Origin: Silene conica
Lineage: Eukaryota; Streptophyta; Magnoliopsida; Caryophyllales; Caryophyllaceae
Assembly: GCA_029255685.2 (NCBI GenBank)
Contig: CM055311.2
Location: 20,641,703 to 20,705,702, forward strand
Length of the DNA: 64,000 nt
Reading direction: 5' to 3'
Below are positions 23,600-36,640 of the stretch, piece after piece. How positions within the stretch are numbered: position 1 is the first letter of the stretch; the number at the start of each line of letters is the position of its first letter. A model generated the notes under the pieces. That model did not search any database and was not told the DNA's origin. It saw only the letters and a program-made list of their open reading frames with translations. The translations under genes were made by a program, and so were the position numbers.

Positions 23600-24597
23600 T
23601 GTAGGGAATAAAGCATGTATTTGCCCTAAAACGTGAAGGATTATAACGAATTTTATAATTGAGATTATTGTCATAAGTTAATAAAAACATGAAAAAGGAA
23701 TACAACCTTGGGTCCTTGCTTGAATAGGCCTAAGAACAGGAATTAAAGTAAATTCCCTCCTATAACTTGCACCCAAGACTTGAATGAGATGATGCCGCGT
23801 GTGCTAGAAATACTCTCCAATTGCCTTGCAATATGGGGAGAGCTTTTGTGAGATTTTAGATGTGAGATCTGAGTTTTGGCAAAAGAATGTTCTCAAAACC
23901 CTAATTCTTGAGATTATGAATTAACCAGTTCAATGAATCACTAACACAAGGAGAAGGACTCTCCTTATGTAGTATGGGTCGGCCGAATTAGGTATTGGGT
24001 AGGAGTGGGCTTTCCACTCTTACCTTATTTCAATGCGTGATTCGACCCATTTGCTAAAATATAATCCGCGGGTATTTATTATAAATCGTATACTTGTTAT
24101 CAGATATTAATGTAGTCGATATATCAATAATGGTCTGACAAAATACGATATTGTATAATTGGCAAAATTAATATAACTGTTTATATTAATACGCAAATTC
24201 AATATTTAATTAAATATAACCGTTTATATTTAATTTTACGAATTAATCATGTAATCCGTATTAGCTAAAATTATTTAATCCGTATTAAATAATAATCTCA
24301 ACATCTTATTGACTAATTTAATAGTCAATACCTCTGACTAACTGTTTAGTCGTATCCGGCATAAATGTGACTGTATTTTCATACTTTCACATCTCTCAAA
24401 CGTGTCCTATAGGTGTGACGTATAGGGACCAGTTGATCACCGCCATCCGTATGACAATAACGTCAAACTTATCTAGCAAGCCAACCGTTATTGATAAACG
24501 TGGATCAACTGATAATAATACTGAAGTATGTCCTTGTGATCCTTAAAGAGATTTAGTAAGTCATTGTACTTAATTGTCAAGGACACCGGCCCCAACA
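23600..24597 (-). repeat. 5' LTR of Copia element C
   Basis: Read on the minus strand it starts TGTTGGGGCCGGTG at 24597 and ends TATTCCCTACA at 23600. The limits are set by the matching, inverted LTR at 32751-33749 (999 bp) and by the abrupt switch to D's LTR sequence at 24598. The bases after the LTR on the minus strand (AGTGGTAAGCCAAGG) occupy the primer-binding-site position, but I do not recognise the tRNA. Confidence 0.8.
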
Positions 24598-26238
24598 TTG
24601 TTTTACCTTCGTGTTTAGCTAATTCTAGCAATGATGGAAGTTGATTTGATCTAATGAACTACTCTACCGAATTGGAAGAAACAAGATAAACTAAAGTAAT
24701 AAACTAAACAAACTAGATTGAGTTACTCAGATATAAAAAGGTCTAGGAGGTGATTTAACCGTTACACTCATGACTTCCTTTAGTAGTTGCGCGTTCGGTT
24801 GCTTTAGGTGATGGGATCGAGTGGAAACGCCTCTAACTCGAACAAAGTCTCCCTCCCGGGTTCACTATGTAACACTAGGTATGCCAACCCATACCGTCCC
24901 AGGTTCATGGATTGGGCTCCTCCGGTCTCTAAGATCAAGATGACTAAAGTTGGCCAAACCCCAACCACCTCTTTCCTAGCCCAAAGGGTCTAAAACGCGT
25001 TAACTTCCGGTCATCCCACTCCCTCTCTCGAGGGTCGATTTCAAACCGATTACCATGGGTGCCCAACCTAAATCCCCCCTCCCGGGTTCAACCTAGGTCG
25101 ACAACTAGTCTAACAAGGGAGGTCAACTCCTAACCTAATCAATTCTCATTGAGGGTCAAGGGTCAAAGAGTTTCCCATTTAAAGGTCCCCAAGTCAAACC
25201 ATAATCTATTCAAACCCCATGGTAACCCTCAATCCCTACACCTTTTACAACCAAACAATGTAACTACTTTAAGAAACCAAAAAGTGTTGGGCCAAACCAC
25301 CCCCTAGAAGGGGGTCTACTCACTACTCATACTTAGGGTTTCGAGATTAACAAAGAAATACGATCTAATGATAGCAAACATGATTTTGATTATATTAGAA
25401 GTAGATAACATTCGATCAAGCACTAAATTCTAGGGTTGATGACTAAACAAGCAAGTAAGAAAGTGATCTAACAAAAGTAAATGAGAAGAAATGAAACAAC
25501 TAAAATAAGATTAAAGGAAAGATTGCAATACCAAAATAAGATGAACAAAGTTGATCGGAAATGGATGAACAAAGTACCCAAGATTACAAACCCTAGAAAA
25601 CTCTCCTAAAAATGCTTCCTAATTACTTATGAAAATTCTAAGGTAAGATATTATGAGATTATGTGAGCATGAGGTATAAGATGTGTCTACAAAAATCTGA
25701 AAGGAAGTATATATACAAAAGGCCCAAATGGGGTTGAAAGCCTACTTAAGAAAGCACAAAAAAGCCAGGAAATTGGGTACATTCGGCGTAGTGAACGCCG
25801 GCCGTGTCCGAGTTACGCCGGATGGCCCTGAGTTGCACCAGGTGGATTGATTTCGTCCTTTTCTTCCTTTCTCCTTGGGTGTAACTTGGGCAGTCAGGTG
25901 TTACAACACCCGACTGCCTAAAATGCGCCCAAAATCACTCTTTCGGTGGGTGTAGATGCGCCTGACTGCCGGAATTACACCCGGAATCGAGCTAGATACA
26001 CCCAAAATGCTTCTAGAGGTTGTTTTCTCGACTCGTAAGCTTCTCGACACTTCCGTTAAGATCCCGAATTACCTAGAATAACGTGACAATGCTACAAAAA
26101 CATAGAAAGCGCATGAAAATAGCATGTAAAGATATTTAAGGCCAAAAAGAGGATAAAGACGGGAAAAACAATATAAAATCTAGACTAAGTGAAGGGAAAT
26201 AACAATGAGAATAGGGTCGATAACGTAGTTATCAAATC
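24598..26238 (-). repeat. 3' LTR of element D (partial, interrupted by Copia C)
   Basis: Matches 40640-42279 with scattered differences, and ends GTTATCA next to the polypurine tract. About 90 bp present at the other LTR's left end are missing because Copia C is inserted there. Contains the GTGTAACTTGGGCAGTCAGG / ACACCCGACTGCC inverted cassette at about 25880-25920. Confidence 0.9.
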
Positions 26239-26253
26239 TCCCCACACTAAACC
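26239..26253 (-). promoter_or_regulatory. Polypurine tract of element D
   Basis: Minus strand AGTGTGGGGAGATT immediately upstream of the 3' LTR, the plus-strand DNA primer site in reverse transcription. Element A has the same tract at 53881-53895. Confidence 0.8.
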
Positions 26254-29200
26254 CTTACTCGTCCTCGAGTAAGCACAAGTCCAAGTCAAGAAAAAAGGGC
26301 ACAAGAAAGAAACTACAAGAACAAAACAAAACAAACAAGAAAACTAACCAAGTGAACCTAGCACTACTAAATTAACTAAACGCATGAGTATTAGCGCACT
26401 CAACGCCCCTTCAACTCACGTAATTGTGCTCATGAGGTAAAGCACAACTCGCAAGGCAAGTTGGGTCTTGCACAAAATTGTGATGCATCCTAAGCTCAAA
26501 CACAAGGTAGAAATAGGATGCACCGGTCAAAAGGAAATGCCACCTTCCTCATATAGGTGCGTGGCGATCACTACCTACTAGAAAATCACACAAAAACACA
26601 TATTCCTTACAAATATTAATTCGACAAGTGACTAAGTCTACAAGGATAGCTACGAATCACCCCCTAAAATAGTGCAAGTCTAGGCTACTCTCGAATGCAT
26701 CGTCCAACTACTTTGTCAAAGGCGATCAGATGAAATGGAAGGGAGTCCCCACTATACTTAGAAGTAAAAGATTAGACGGTCTAGACTCTTATCAAGCAAG
26801 AGTCATGGTTCGTCCCAAGTTCGTCTAGAAAGAATGGCAAAAGTAAGAAGATCTTTGAAATAAAATGCTCAAATCAATTCACAAAGGTTGGAAAAACCCA
26901 AAATTTGACCTCTATTATTATATTCTTTTCCTTTTTTTTTTTTTGGCTCTCAAATGGTTCGGATGGGGCTGGGCTTGTCCCACGCGTGCTAACACCCTTT
27001 GTTTTCGCCAATCGCTTATTAGACAACCGGTTAAACTCTAGATGTTAGCTTGTCGGGTGACATTCACTCTGTCTTCGGGGAGGTCGACTTCACGACCAAG
27101 CGGGAAACCAAGGTTTGGCCTTCCCCCCAAAGCACATCGAAGTGGTAGCCTTCACCCAAACCACAAAATTTTATTCAATCATTTTTTTTGAGGTTTTTTT
27201 TTTTTTCAAAATCAAGGGTTCCAACCAAAACAAGTAAAATGAGCATAAAAAAAAAATCAAAAACTTCTTAAGAATTGCCATCCAACCTAGCCTAACAAGG
27301 TCACCAAGACGATCTAATCCACACTTCTTAACACAATGGGGTTGAACGAGGTGACTCACATGCAAACCTTTGACTTAGTAACGGAAGATGGCACGAAAGA
27401 TACTAGAGGGGCACTAAATAGGGTGATTCAAAACTATTCTAAATGAACAAAGTTACAAGCCGAAAGAAAATTTGTAAAGGCCTAGGTATTTTTGACATAA
27501 TTCTCCCTTAGGGGTTTTTCAAAAACCAAACTAACAAAAAGAAACTACATGCTATGAATGCAAACTACATATTTACATGTTATAATGCATATGCCATAAT
27601 AAAACTAAATGCCTACTCTAAACTAAATGCAAGGTATCCTACCAACACATAGATGCACACAACCAAATCCAAAACGGTTCCCCAAAGGAACACCCATCAT
27701 CACATAATCCCATCCTCCTCCATATATAAATATGAAAAATGAAAAGGAAGGAATAAGAAGAAAGAGTAAGGGGAATTTTACCAACTTCTTCTCCGATGCA
27801 TTCTTGTGCGCGACCTATGAATATGGTTAGGACAAACAAAACACAAAATATATACAATGCAATATTTTTGGATTTATCAAATTTTTCAATTTTTTTGTAT
27901 TTTCTAAAATTTTCCAAAAAGAAAAGAAAAACGAAATAAAGCAAGAAAGAAATATATACAAAGAATATATTTCCCCTGTTGGGAAATGTGTCCTCAACAA
28001 TAGTGCGCTCACGTAATTAAATCTCATGACGAGAAAGCGCAAGGGATGATACGAATTATATTAGTCAACTGACCAACATTAATCGGTAATGACTGCCTAG
28101 CTAGAGTTTGACATTACTGTCGTATGACGGTGGTGGTCAGTTGATCCCTTTAGGTCACACCTATAGGACAATTCTCTTAATTGATAAAGTGATCAAATGT
28201 ATATTGATACGATTTGATCATATTCCTTAAACTCGTATACCGAGAAATCAGAGGTTAAATCTTATTGTAAGATTTATGTTTATAATTGAAACGTGTCAAT
28301 TATTAAACAATGAACAATATTTTATAATATCGTGATTGGAATGAATCGGGTTATAATTAATACAAAGGTTGTAAATCGTATTGACGATTATTATGAATGA
28401 CCCTTTTATATATTTGTAATTACGAATTACTTGTCAACATAATAAATATGATTTATTTAATTTACAAATGATATTTATATATGATAAATATGCATTTTTA
28501 ATTAGAACAATTGTTATTTTAATGTGACACTTTAGATGTCACACTTATACTATTGATTAAAGGACAATTATAAAATGGATTACACATTATAAGAGGGTGC
28601 CGGTTTTGTGAGTGGTTGTGGGTGATTAGTGTATGATAAATATGGTTTAATCATTGTGTTTAAAGCATGCCTTGGAAACACTACCTATAGCCACCCTAAG
28701 GTGCATGGGTAAGAGAAGATGTCTCCCCTTTGTAGCTCCCCATACCCGGCCACCCATAACCCTAGGCACCACTTACATAAATATTGTAAGATGCTCACAA
28801 TTCACACTAATCCTAATGCTTGGCAAATTTTTCTAAGGTAAGAAAAATATAAACCTCAAAAACCTCTAAAATTATTATTGTGAGAATAATCAATATACTA
28901 ATAGTAATAAGTTATATTAGTTTCAATTCTAATTAGAGATTAGAATTTATTTTAAGGAAAAACCAATTCTTTATCTAGCATATCAAGGTTTCAGTTTCTT
29001 TAAGGGGTGTCTTGGTGCATCACTAAGGAGGTGTTCTTGTTGAATACTTTGGAGGATCATCCTAGCATTATTTGGACCGTGAGTAAGGGTTCAAATCTCG
29101 TTATTTCCGCATTTCCATTAGCATGCATAAGATCTAAAAGTATGATAATTAAAATGTTAATTATATTTTTTTATTTAGTATGACTAAATTTATTAGGTTA

Positions 29201-29860
29201 TGAGATAATTAAAACCAACATCCCCTCCCCACACTTAAATCTCATCGTCCTCGATGAGACAAGTGCAAGGTAGAGAAATACAAAAATAAGGAAAATGTTT
29301 TTGGTTTTTCGATTTTTTTTTTGAAAAAGAAGAACATGTTTTTGTTTTTCTTAGGCCTCCCCTTTATACTTATTATATGGACAAGGTATAAGGGGGAGGC
29401 AAAGGAAAAGAAAAACAACAGAAACAAAAACTAAGAAAGACAAACTGGGAAAAGCTAACTAAAACTAAGGTGCAAAGAAAATAAAAGAATTTAGATTTAA
29501 GGAGAAATTGGAGCAATTTGGATTTTGCAAAGTGGCCTGGGAACAAAATGGCCATCTTCACAAGGGTGTAATCACATCACCCGGAGAATGGCATCACCGA
29601 CCTACACCTCAAGTCAACCACACAAATTTAAAACAACTTCAAATATCCCAAGGCAAAAACATCCAAAATCTAATCATCATCACAAAAACACCATCAAGAC
29701 GACGACATATCAAAGATAGAAACATCAAACAAACAACCAACAAGCTCATGATTAGGCAAGAGAAGACAATAACATAATGCAAACAATGACTACCACGGAA
29801 GCAACCTCCCCACACTAAGTCTACACTATCTACAACACCTAACACTCTCCCCAAACTAAA
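26254..29860 (-). other. Element D 3' non-coding region (interrupted by solo LTR S1)
   Basis: No recognisable ORF. It is homologous, in opposite orientation, to the 3' region of element A (about 52000-53880): shared landmarks are the CTCATCGTCCTCGATGAGAC hairpin-like phrase near 29243 (A: 52180) and the stretch around 27060 (A: about 53110). Conservation between the two copies suggests cis-acting function. Confidence 0.7.
27977..29220 (+). repeat. Solo LTR S1 (Copia-type) inside element D
   Basis: 1244 bp from TGTTGGGAAATGTG to AACCAACA, flanked by the direct repeat TCCCC (27972-27976 and 29221-29225). No internal region, so the copy was probably reduced by LTR-LTR recombination. Same family as S2 and S3. 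Confidence 0.88.
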
Positions 29861-29869
29861 GTCTACCTC

Positions 29870-31480
29870 AATAAGGAGGTGGGTGAGGGGGTTGTTGAAA
29901 AGGGTCATAGGGATAGGGGTAGAACGGCCCCTCCGGATAAGGTGGGTAATGTACCGGATGGTACGGGTCGAAATCCGGAGGTGGCATGTAGGTGGGTTGG
30001 TGTGGGTTATAACCCGAAGGCGCATACCCCATGGAATTAGTAAACATGGGGTTTAGGTAGTCGATTTGCATTCGTTTCATCCGGTCCTCTAAGTCGTCTT
30101 GCCTACGTACCCCCGCCCGAATGAGCTCCTGGTTAGCCAAACTAATGTTTTTGGCATGCAAGGCCGCCCCATGGGCAAGGTGAGCGGTGCCATAAGCTTG
30201 TTGGGCCAATTTTTCAAGGTTTTGGGACCTTTTGTACAAGTCGTCCCACTGAGATCGGAAGGTAGGGTCATCCATAAAGCATTGGTGCCCTTTGGAGGAA
30301 CTCCCGACACCTTGTTCCTGCTGGGTATTGGGATTGGGTCTCGGGGCACGAGCCTCGTCCTCTGAATCGGGGTCGGTGTGATATTGTATCACACCCTCTC
30401 TTATGGCATAAAAGGTCACATCCCAATACCCTTGATGGTCTTTGTCATTCTTAAACCGCTTCCTATACTCTCCCGATCTTAGAGGCATCCCCCAATTTGA
30501 TTGGTCGGCAATTGAAGTCCAAGCGGGGTTAGGCACTACCATAGTCCTATGGTCCGTGATGTGACATAGGCTAAGGTTGTTGTCTTTAAACAACATCCGG
30601 AGGTAGGCCCCGCTCAACATGTTATTTTCACAATAAGGGGTTAGGTCCAAAAGGTCATGGTTAAGGGACCGAGCAATCATGTTCACCCCCCCCCCCCCCC
30701 ACAAGCAATGTTGACCGGTGGCGAAGTCACAATTTTGTCAAAGTGGCTTGCCAAGGCCGAAGGTAAGTCGACTCGAGCGGGGGTGCGATAGAGAGCTTGG
30801 TGAAGAAGCTCAAGGGTGAGGGCACCTACATTGTAGTGGGTCTCCTTGGAAGGGAAGAGGGAGTTGGAGAGGATCCTGGCAAAGTATCGGATCGCCGGGT
30901 TCCTCAAACTACGGTTATATTCTTTACCCGCCCTAAACTTACCTTTAAGGCAAGTAAATTTCTTCCACAATTGTTCCCTTATTTCCCTATGTGCGTCTCC
31001 CCTTGAAGGCTTCATGCCCCCACCTAATACGGTTGGTAACCCAAGTAGCCTACCAAACTGAGGGATGGTCAAGTTGTGCCGAGTTCCCCTAATTTTGAAC
31101 GTGCAATAGGGGGTGGCGGCGGTCAAGTTGGACTTCCACGTAGCGAGGAACTCGCTAGTGAGGCCGACAAAAGTGAATTCATTAGACTCATAGAATGCTT
31201 GAATCCCTATGGTTTCACATAGGGTTCTCACATCCTCCTCAATTCCCATTTCCCGCATAGCCGCCGGGTCCGCCCATCTTGTGGTTTCCCACCCCTTTTT
31301 CACAATGTCATCAAACTTTTCTAATTCGGCTCTACGAGGGAATCCTACTTCCATAACATCATCATAATGTCTAAATGACCGAAAAGAAACAGCTGGGACA
31401 AAAGGTGAAGAAGAAGAGGGACATACCACTGTAAGTGCCATTGGGTCGCTCCTGAGACGCTTCGACATTTTCGATTTTTG
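29870..31480 (-). pseudogene. Element D Athila-type third ORF region (env-like position; fossil)
   Basis: Starts MSKRLRSDPMALTV near 31470. The middle resembles the plant ATHILA ORF-1 family (LTIPQFGRLLGLP, CTFKIRG), and the C-terminal part is proline- and tyrosine-rich (PYPYDPFQQPPHPP). The function is unknown. The position after integrase is where env-like ORFs of Athila elements sit. Broken. Confidence 0.7.
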
Positions 31481-32449
31481 CCTTGAAAAATTAAAGTACT
31501 CCAAAAATCTGCAAAAGAAACAATTAAACTCGGAAATTGGTAAAGAAAGCAAGGAAAATAACCTTACTTGCTAAAAAAATGTGAATAACCCACCTTACCA
31601 AATCCTCCTTTAATGGTGAATGCAAAAAAATGGAGAAAATTAAGAAAGTATTACCTAGAGATTGTAGATCGGGAGGAGAGGAGAACGGTTGTGAAGTTGG
31701 AATTGCAAAAGGATGAGAAACAAAGGAGCAAAGGGGATTTAAAGGGGTCGGAAATTTGATGAACTTAGAGGGGTTTTGGGCGTAGGGGCGCGGGGAAGAA
31801 GAAGGAAGAGGTGAGAATCTGAAAAAAATTGAAAAAAGAATGAAATAGGGCGAAAAATAAGGCTGTCCGGTGTATCGATGCACCGGCCGTGCTCGAGATA
31901 CACCGGATGGCCTCGAGTTACGCCGGACGTCCCTAAAAACTTGAATGTTTTCGAAAACTTCCCTTCATCCGGCGTAAGTCCTCAAGTCGGGTGTTGTAAC
32001 ACCCGACTGCCCCTTTTACACCCGACTTCAAAATTTTTCTTGGGTGTAACTCCCCCAGTCAGGTGTTGTAACACCCTACTGCCAGAGTTACATTCCCAAG
32101 CACCCAATTTTCTTCAAAAGCACATTAAAATCATAAAATCAACCCCAAGTCCAATTTTTCTCATCTTTTTTCGTTCCGAATCGACTCAACGACTCCTCAA
32201 AATACCTCCAAAAATTACCAAAATCCAAAAATAGCTCCGAATCCTACAAAAAACCAAAACGACATGGGTTGCCTCCCAAGAAGCGCCTTTGTTTAACGTC
32301 GTTGGCTCAACCAAATCAAACAAAAATGCCAAAGGGCCGAATTAAAACAATATTCACAATATGCACAATATCAACAAAGCAAGAAAAACAACAAATAGTT
32401 CAATTTAACAAGCCAAATGGGCCGAATTGTACACAACCAAATGAGTTAA
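31481..32449 (-). other. Element D spacer between pol and third ORF
   Basis: Non-coding. Contains two copies of the cassette with the GGTGTTGTAACACC inverted core (about 31990 and 32060) and GCCGGATGGCC / GCCGGACG words (31915-31930) that also occur in D's LTRs. Confidence 0.6.
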
Positions 32450-32676
32450 GCAATTAATGGATGAGATTAGTGTGGATAGAGGCTACCTCCCTTGTAATTG
32501 GCGATCCGGCTATGGAATGTTTTAATCGGCTACCATTTACCTTGAAGCTTCCATCTCCACTCTTGACCTCCACCGCGCCATAAGGATAGACATGGGTAAC
32601 GATGAAAGGTCCCGACCATTTCGAGCTTAACTTCCCCGCGAATAGCTTGAATCTTGAGTTGAATAGGAGAACTAGG

Positions 32677-33749
32677 TGTTGGAGCTTGTGTCCTCCACAT
32701 GTAGTGTGATAACGTCATTGCACATACCCTTGTACGGACAAGTGGGAGATTGTTGGGGCTGGTGTCCTTGACAATTAAGTACAATGACTTATTAAATCTC
32801 TTTAAGGATCACAAGGGCATACTTTTGTATTATTACCAGTTGATCCACGTTTATCAATAACGGTTGGATTGCTAGATAAGTTTGACGTTATTGTCATACG
32901 GATGGCGGTGATCAACTGGTCCCTATACGTCACACCTATAGGACACGTTTGAGAGATGTGAAGGTATGAAAATACAGTCACATTTTGCCGAATATGACTA
33001 AACAGTTAGTCAGAGGTATTGACTATTAAATTAGTCAATAAGATGTTGAGATTATTATTTAATACGGGTTAAATAATTTTAGCTAATACGGATTACATGA
33101 TTAATTCGTAAATTAAATATAAACGGTTATATATTTAATTAAATATTGTATTCGCGTATTAATATAAACAGTTATATTAATTTGGGTAATTATACAATAT
33201 CGTATTTTGTCAGACCATTATTAATATATCGACTGTATTAATATCTGATAACATGTTACGATTTATAATTAAAATCCCGCGAATAACTTATAGCTAAATG
33301 GGTCGAATCACGAATTAGAATAAGGTAAGAGTGGAAAGCCCACTCCTACCCTATTGGAAATTTCGGCCAAAAGAGCTACATAAGGAGGAGGACTCTCCTT
33401 ATGTCAGGGACTCTTGTTTGACTGTTTAAACAAATCTCAAGGAAAAATTAGGGTTTTGAGAGTTTTCTTCTCCCAAAACCTCAGATCTCACATCTAAAAC
33501 CTAAATAGCTCTCCCAATATTGCAAGGCAGTTGGAGAGGATTTCTAGCACACGCGGTCACGTCTCATTCTAAGTCTTGGGTGCAAGTTATAGGAGGGAAT
33601 TTGTGTTAATTCCTGTTCTTAGGCCTTTCGCACAAGGACTAAAGGTTGTACTTCTTTTCTTATCCTTTTAATCTTATGACTATAAACACAACTGTATTTT
33701 TCATTATAATCCTGCAAGTTTAGGGTGAATACATGCTTTATTCCCCACA
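32677..33749 (+). mobile_element. Internally deleted Copia element of the C family (fossil), inserted in element D
   Basis: Flanked by the 5-bp direct repeat CTAGG (32672-32676 and 33750-33754). It begins with LTR-like TGTTGGAGCTTGTG, contains a polypurine-like GTGGGAGAT just before 32751, and then a 999-bp LTR (32751-33749) that matches, in inverted orientation, the 998-bp LTR of element C. Almost no internal sequence remains. It splits D's pol region. Confidence 0.85.
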
Positions 33750-33759
33750 CTAGGTCCCC

Positions 33760-35200
33760 TTTCTTGAATTCTCTCCGGACAATTGCCTTGTCATGAAAAC
33801 GCTTCGTTTTTTCCTTGTAAAGCCTAGAACTTTCATAGGCCCCCAACCGAAATTCTTCAAGCTCATTAATGTCAAGAAGCCTCTTCTCCCCCGCACTCTT
33901 TAAATCAAAGTTTAATTGTCGGATGGCCCAATGAGCTCTATGCTCCATTTCTACCGGAAGATGGCACGACTTTCCAAACACCAATTGATACGGTGAGGTT
34001 CCTATTGGTGTTTTGAAGGCGGTGTGATAAGCCCACAACGCATCATAAATCTTGGTTGCCCAATCCTTCCTTGAACGGTTCACCGTCTTTTCGAGGATGA
34101 CCTTTAGCTCCCGGTTAGAAATTTCGGCTTGTTCATTTGCTTGGGGGTGATAGGCAAGGCTTCTCCTATGTTGCACCCCATGCTTCTTGAGAAGAGCTTG
34201 CAAGGTTCTCTCCCGGAAATGACTACCCCGATCACTTATCAAAATCCTTGGTACACCAAACCTCAGAAAGATGATAGTTTGCAAGAGTTTGGTAACGGAC
34301 ATTGCATCACAAGTTTTTGTTGGAATTGCTTCCACCCATTTGCTCACATATTCGACCGCTACAAGGATGTATTCATTTCCAAAGGAGGATGAAAAGGGCC
34401 CTTGGTAATCTATCCCCCATACATCAAAAATTTCTACCTCAAGTATGAAATTCATTGGCATCTCGTGCCTCCTTGTTATGTTCCCACTTCGTTGACACTT
34501 ATCACAACCCTTCACATGTAATGCAACATCATGAAACAATGTTGGCCAATAAAAGCCGCATTGGAGAATTCTTGAAGCGGTTTTCCTTGCACTTCCTTGC
34601 CCTCCACTTGGCATACCATGACAATGATTGATGATTGATTCGACTTCTTCATTTGGTATACACCTCCGGATCATCCCATCGGCACATGACTTGTAGAGAC
34701 ATGGTTCCTCCCAAAAGAATTGCTTAATATCATGGAAGAACTTCTTCTTCTTGTGCGAGTCATAGTCATATGGAATGATTCCCCAAACAAGGTAATTCAC
34801 AAAGTCCGCATACCAAGGGAATTCCACGAGTGCAAGTACAAATAATTGTTCATCGGAAAATGAATCATCAATTGGTGTAGCTTCATTAAGGTTTCCATTT
34901 TCAAGACGTGAAAGGTGATCTGCTACCAAGTTCTCCGTTCCCTTCTTGTCCCTTATCTCAATATCAAACTCTTGTAACAACAAGATCCACCTAATCAAGC
35001 AGGGCTTAGACTCCTTCTTGAGAAGCAAATGCTTCAAGGCCGCATGATCGGTGTGGACGACAACTTTAGCTCCAACCAAGTAAGTCCGGAACTTTTCCAT
35101 GGCGAAGACTACCGCTAGGAGTTCCTTCTCGGTAGTTGAGTAGTTCACTTGGGTGTCATTAAGGGTCTTGCTTTCATAATGTATTGCATGAACTTTTCCT
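33760..35200 (-). pseudogene. Element D RNase H and integrase region (fossil)
   Basis: RNase [31 protein letters not shown] and [10 protein letters not shown]. Integrase: the zinc-binding region ending CDKCQRSG, then the core with [18 protein letters not shown] and [17 protein letters not shown] (D,D-E region), and the C-terminal GDLV part. These remove the RNA template and insert the cDNA. The tail continues beyond the inserted relic (32480-32671, [18 protein letters not shown]). Broken. Confidence 0.9.
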
Positions 35201-35209
35201 TCTTTCTAT

Positions 35210-36640
35210 TGACCCAAGACCGCTCCCAAGGCTTGGTCACTAGCATCGCACATGAGTTCGAATGGCAAATTCCAATCCGGAGGTTGTATGACTGGAGCAC
35301 TTGTCAAAGCTTCCTTAAGCCTATTAAAAGCAATCAAGCACTCATTAGAAAACACAAATGGTACATCCTTGCCAAGTAGAAAGGTCAAGGGTCGGGCAAT
35401 TAAGGAAAAGTCCTTAATAAACCTACGGTAAAACCCAGCATGACCCAAAAAACTACGAATGCCCTTGACACTTGTGGGAGGGGCTAAAGTTTTAATGACC
35501 TCAATCTTGGCTTGATCAACTTCCAAGCCCTTACTTGACACAACATGTCCCAAAACTACCCCGGATGTCACCAATAAGTGACATTTCTCCCAATTTAAAA
35601 CTAGACCGGTTTCTTGACACCTTTTTAAGACCTTTGACAAATTCGTTAGACACCCATCAAAAGATGTACCTACGACCGATAAATCGTCCATAAACACTTC
35701 CATGATATCCTCAACATACTCCGAGAAAATATCTAACATGCATCTTTGAAATGTAGCCGGCACATTACATAGCCCAAAGGGCATGCGCCTATATGCAAAT
35801 GTACCAAATGGACAAGTGAATGTGGTTTTCTCTTGGTCGTTAGGGTGGATTGGGATTTGGAAAAATCCCGAAAATCCATCAAGATAGCAAAAGTGAGAGT
35901 GTTGAGCAAGTCTTTCTAACATTTGATCAATAAAAGGGAGGGGGAAATGATCTTTCCTAGTTGCCTTATTGAGGCGCCTATAGTCGATACACATCCTCCA
36001 CCCCGTTGTGACTCTTGTCGGAATCAACTCATTGTTCTCATTTGTCACCACCGTGACACCACCCTTCTTTGGTACAACATGAACCGGGCTAACCCATGCA
36101 CTATCGGAAATTGGGTAAATTATGCTAGCATCATAGAGCTTCAACACCTCCTTTCTAACCACCTCCTTCATGGTGGGGTTAAGGCGGCGTTGAGGCTCTA
36201 CGGATGATGAATCCTCATTCTCTAAATGGATGCGGTGGGTGCAAAAAGAGGGAGTAATACCCTTGATATCATCAATAGAGTACCCAATTACATCCTTGTA
36301 TTTTCTCACAACCACAAGCAATTTTTCAAGTTTTATGTCATTGAGTGCACTATTGACAATAATAGGGTAGGTGTCATTAGAACCAAGGAAAACATGCTTA
36401 AGAGTAGAGGGAAGAGGTTTCAACTCCACTTGAGGAGGCGTGGATCTTTCCTCTTTTTTACCATCCTTTCTCAAGCTTTCAATCTTCACGTCCGGTTCCT
36501 TTAAGGTAGTTGCCTCCATTGCCAAGGCATACTCCTTGTGCTCCTTGCAATCTTTCACTTTCCCCTCAAGGAACCCTTGCAAGCTATTGTCACCTTCATT
36601 GACTTTTTTATTGACACAATCTTCAAGAACATCTATCATG
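35210..36640 (-). pseudogene. Element D reverse transcriptase region (fossil)
   Basis: Gypsy-type RT: WVSPVHVVPKKGG, WRMCIDYRRLNKAT, LDGFSGFFQIPI, MPFGLCNVPATFQRCM and VFMDDLSVVG (the F/YxDD catalytic motif), then the connection to RNase H (PFELMCDASDQALGAVLGQ). Closest in style to Athila RT. One of the better-preserved regions of the element. Confidence 0.92.

Larger units (their letters stand above)
10674..24597 (-). mobile_element. Copia LTR retrotransposon C (fossil), truncated on its 3' side, split by element B
   Basis: A minus-strand Ty1/Copia element. From right to left: a 998-bp 5' LTR (23600-24597), long leader, gag with a CCHC knuckle, gag-pre-integrase and integrase, then the inserted element B, then the rest of integrase and the first part of reverse transcriptase. 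It stops inside RT near 10674, so RNase H and the 3' LTR are absent from the window. It sits inside the 3' LTR of element D. It is broken, with several breaks besides the nested insertion and the truncation. It lies between D (older) and B (younger) in insertion order. Confidence 0.85.

Noticed and set aside
31990-32090. Terminator-like hairpins GGTGTTGTAACACC
   Set aside because: They recur in LTR and internal positions of two elements without a transcription-end context; treated as a repeated cassette instead.
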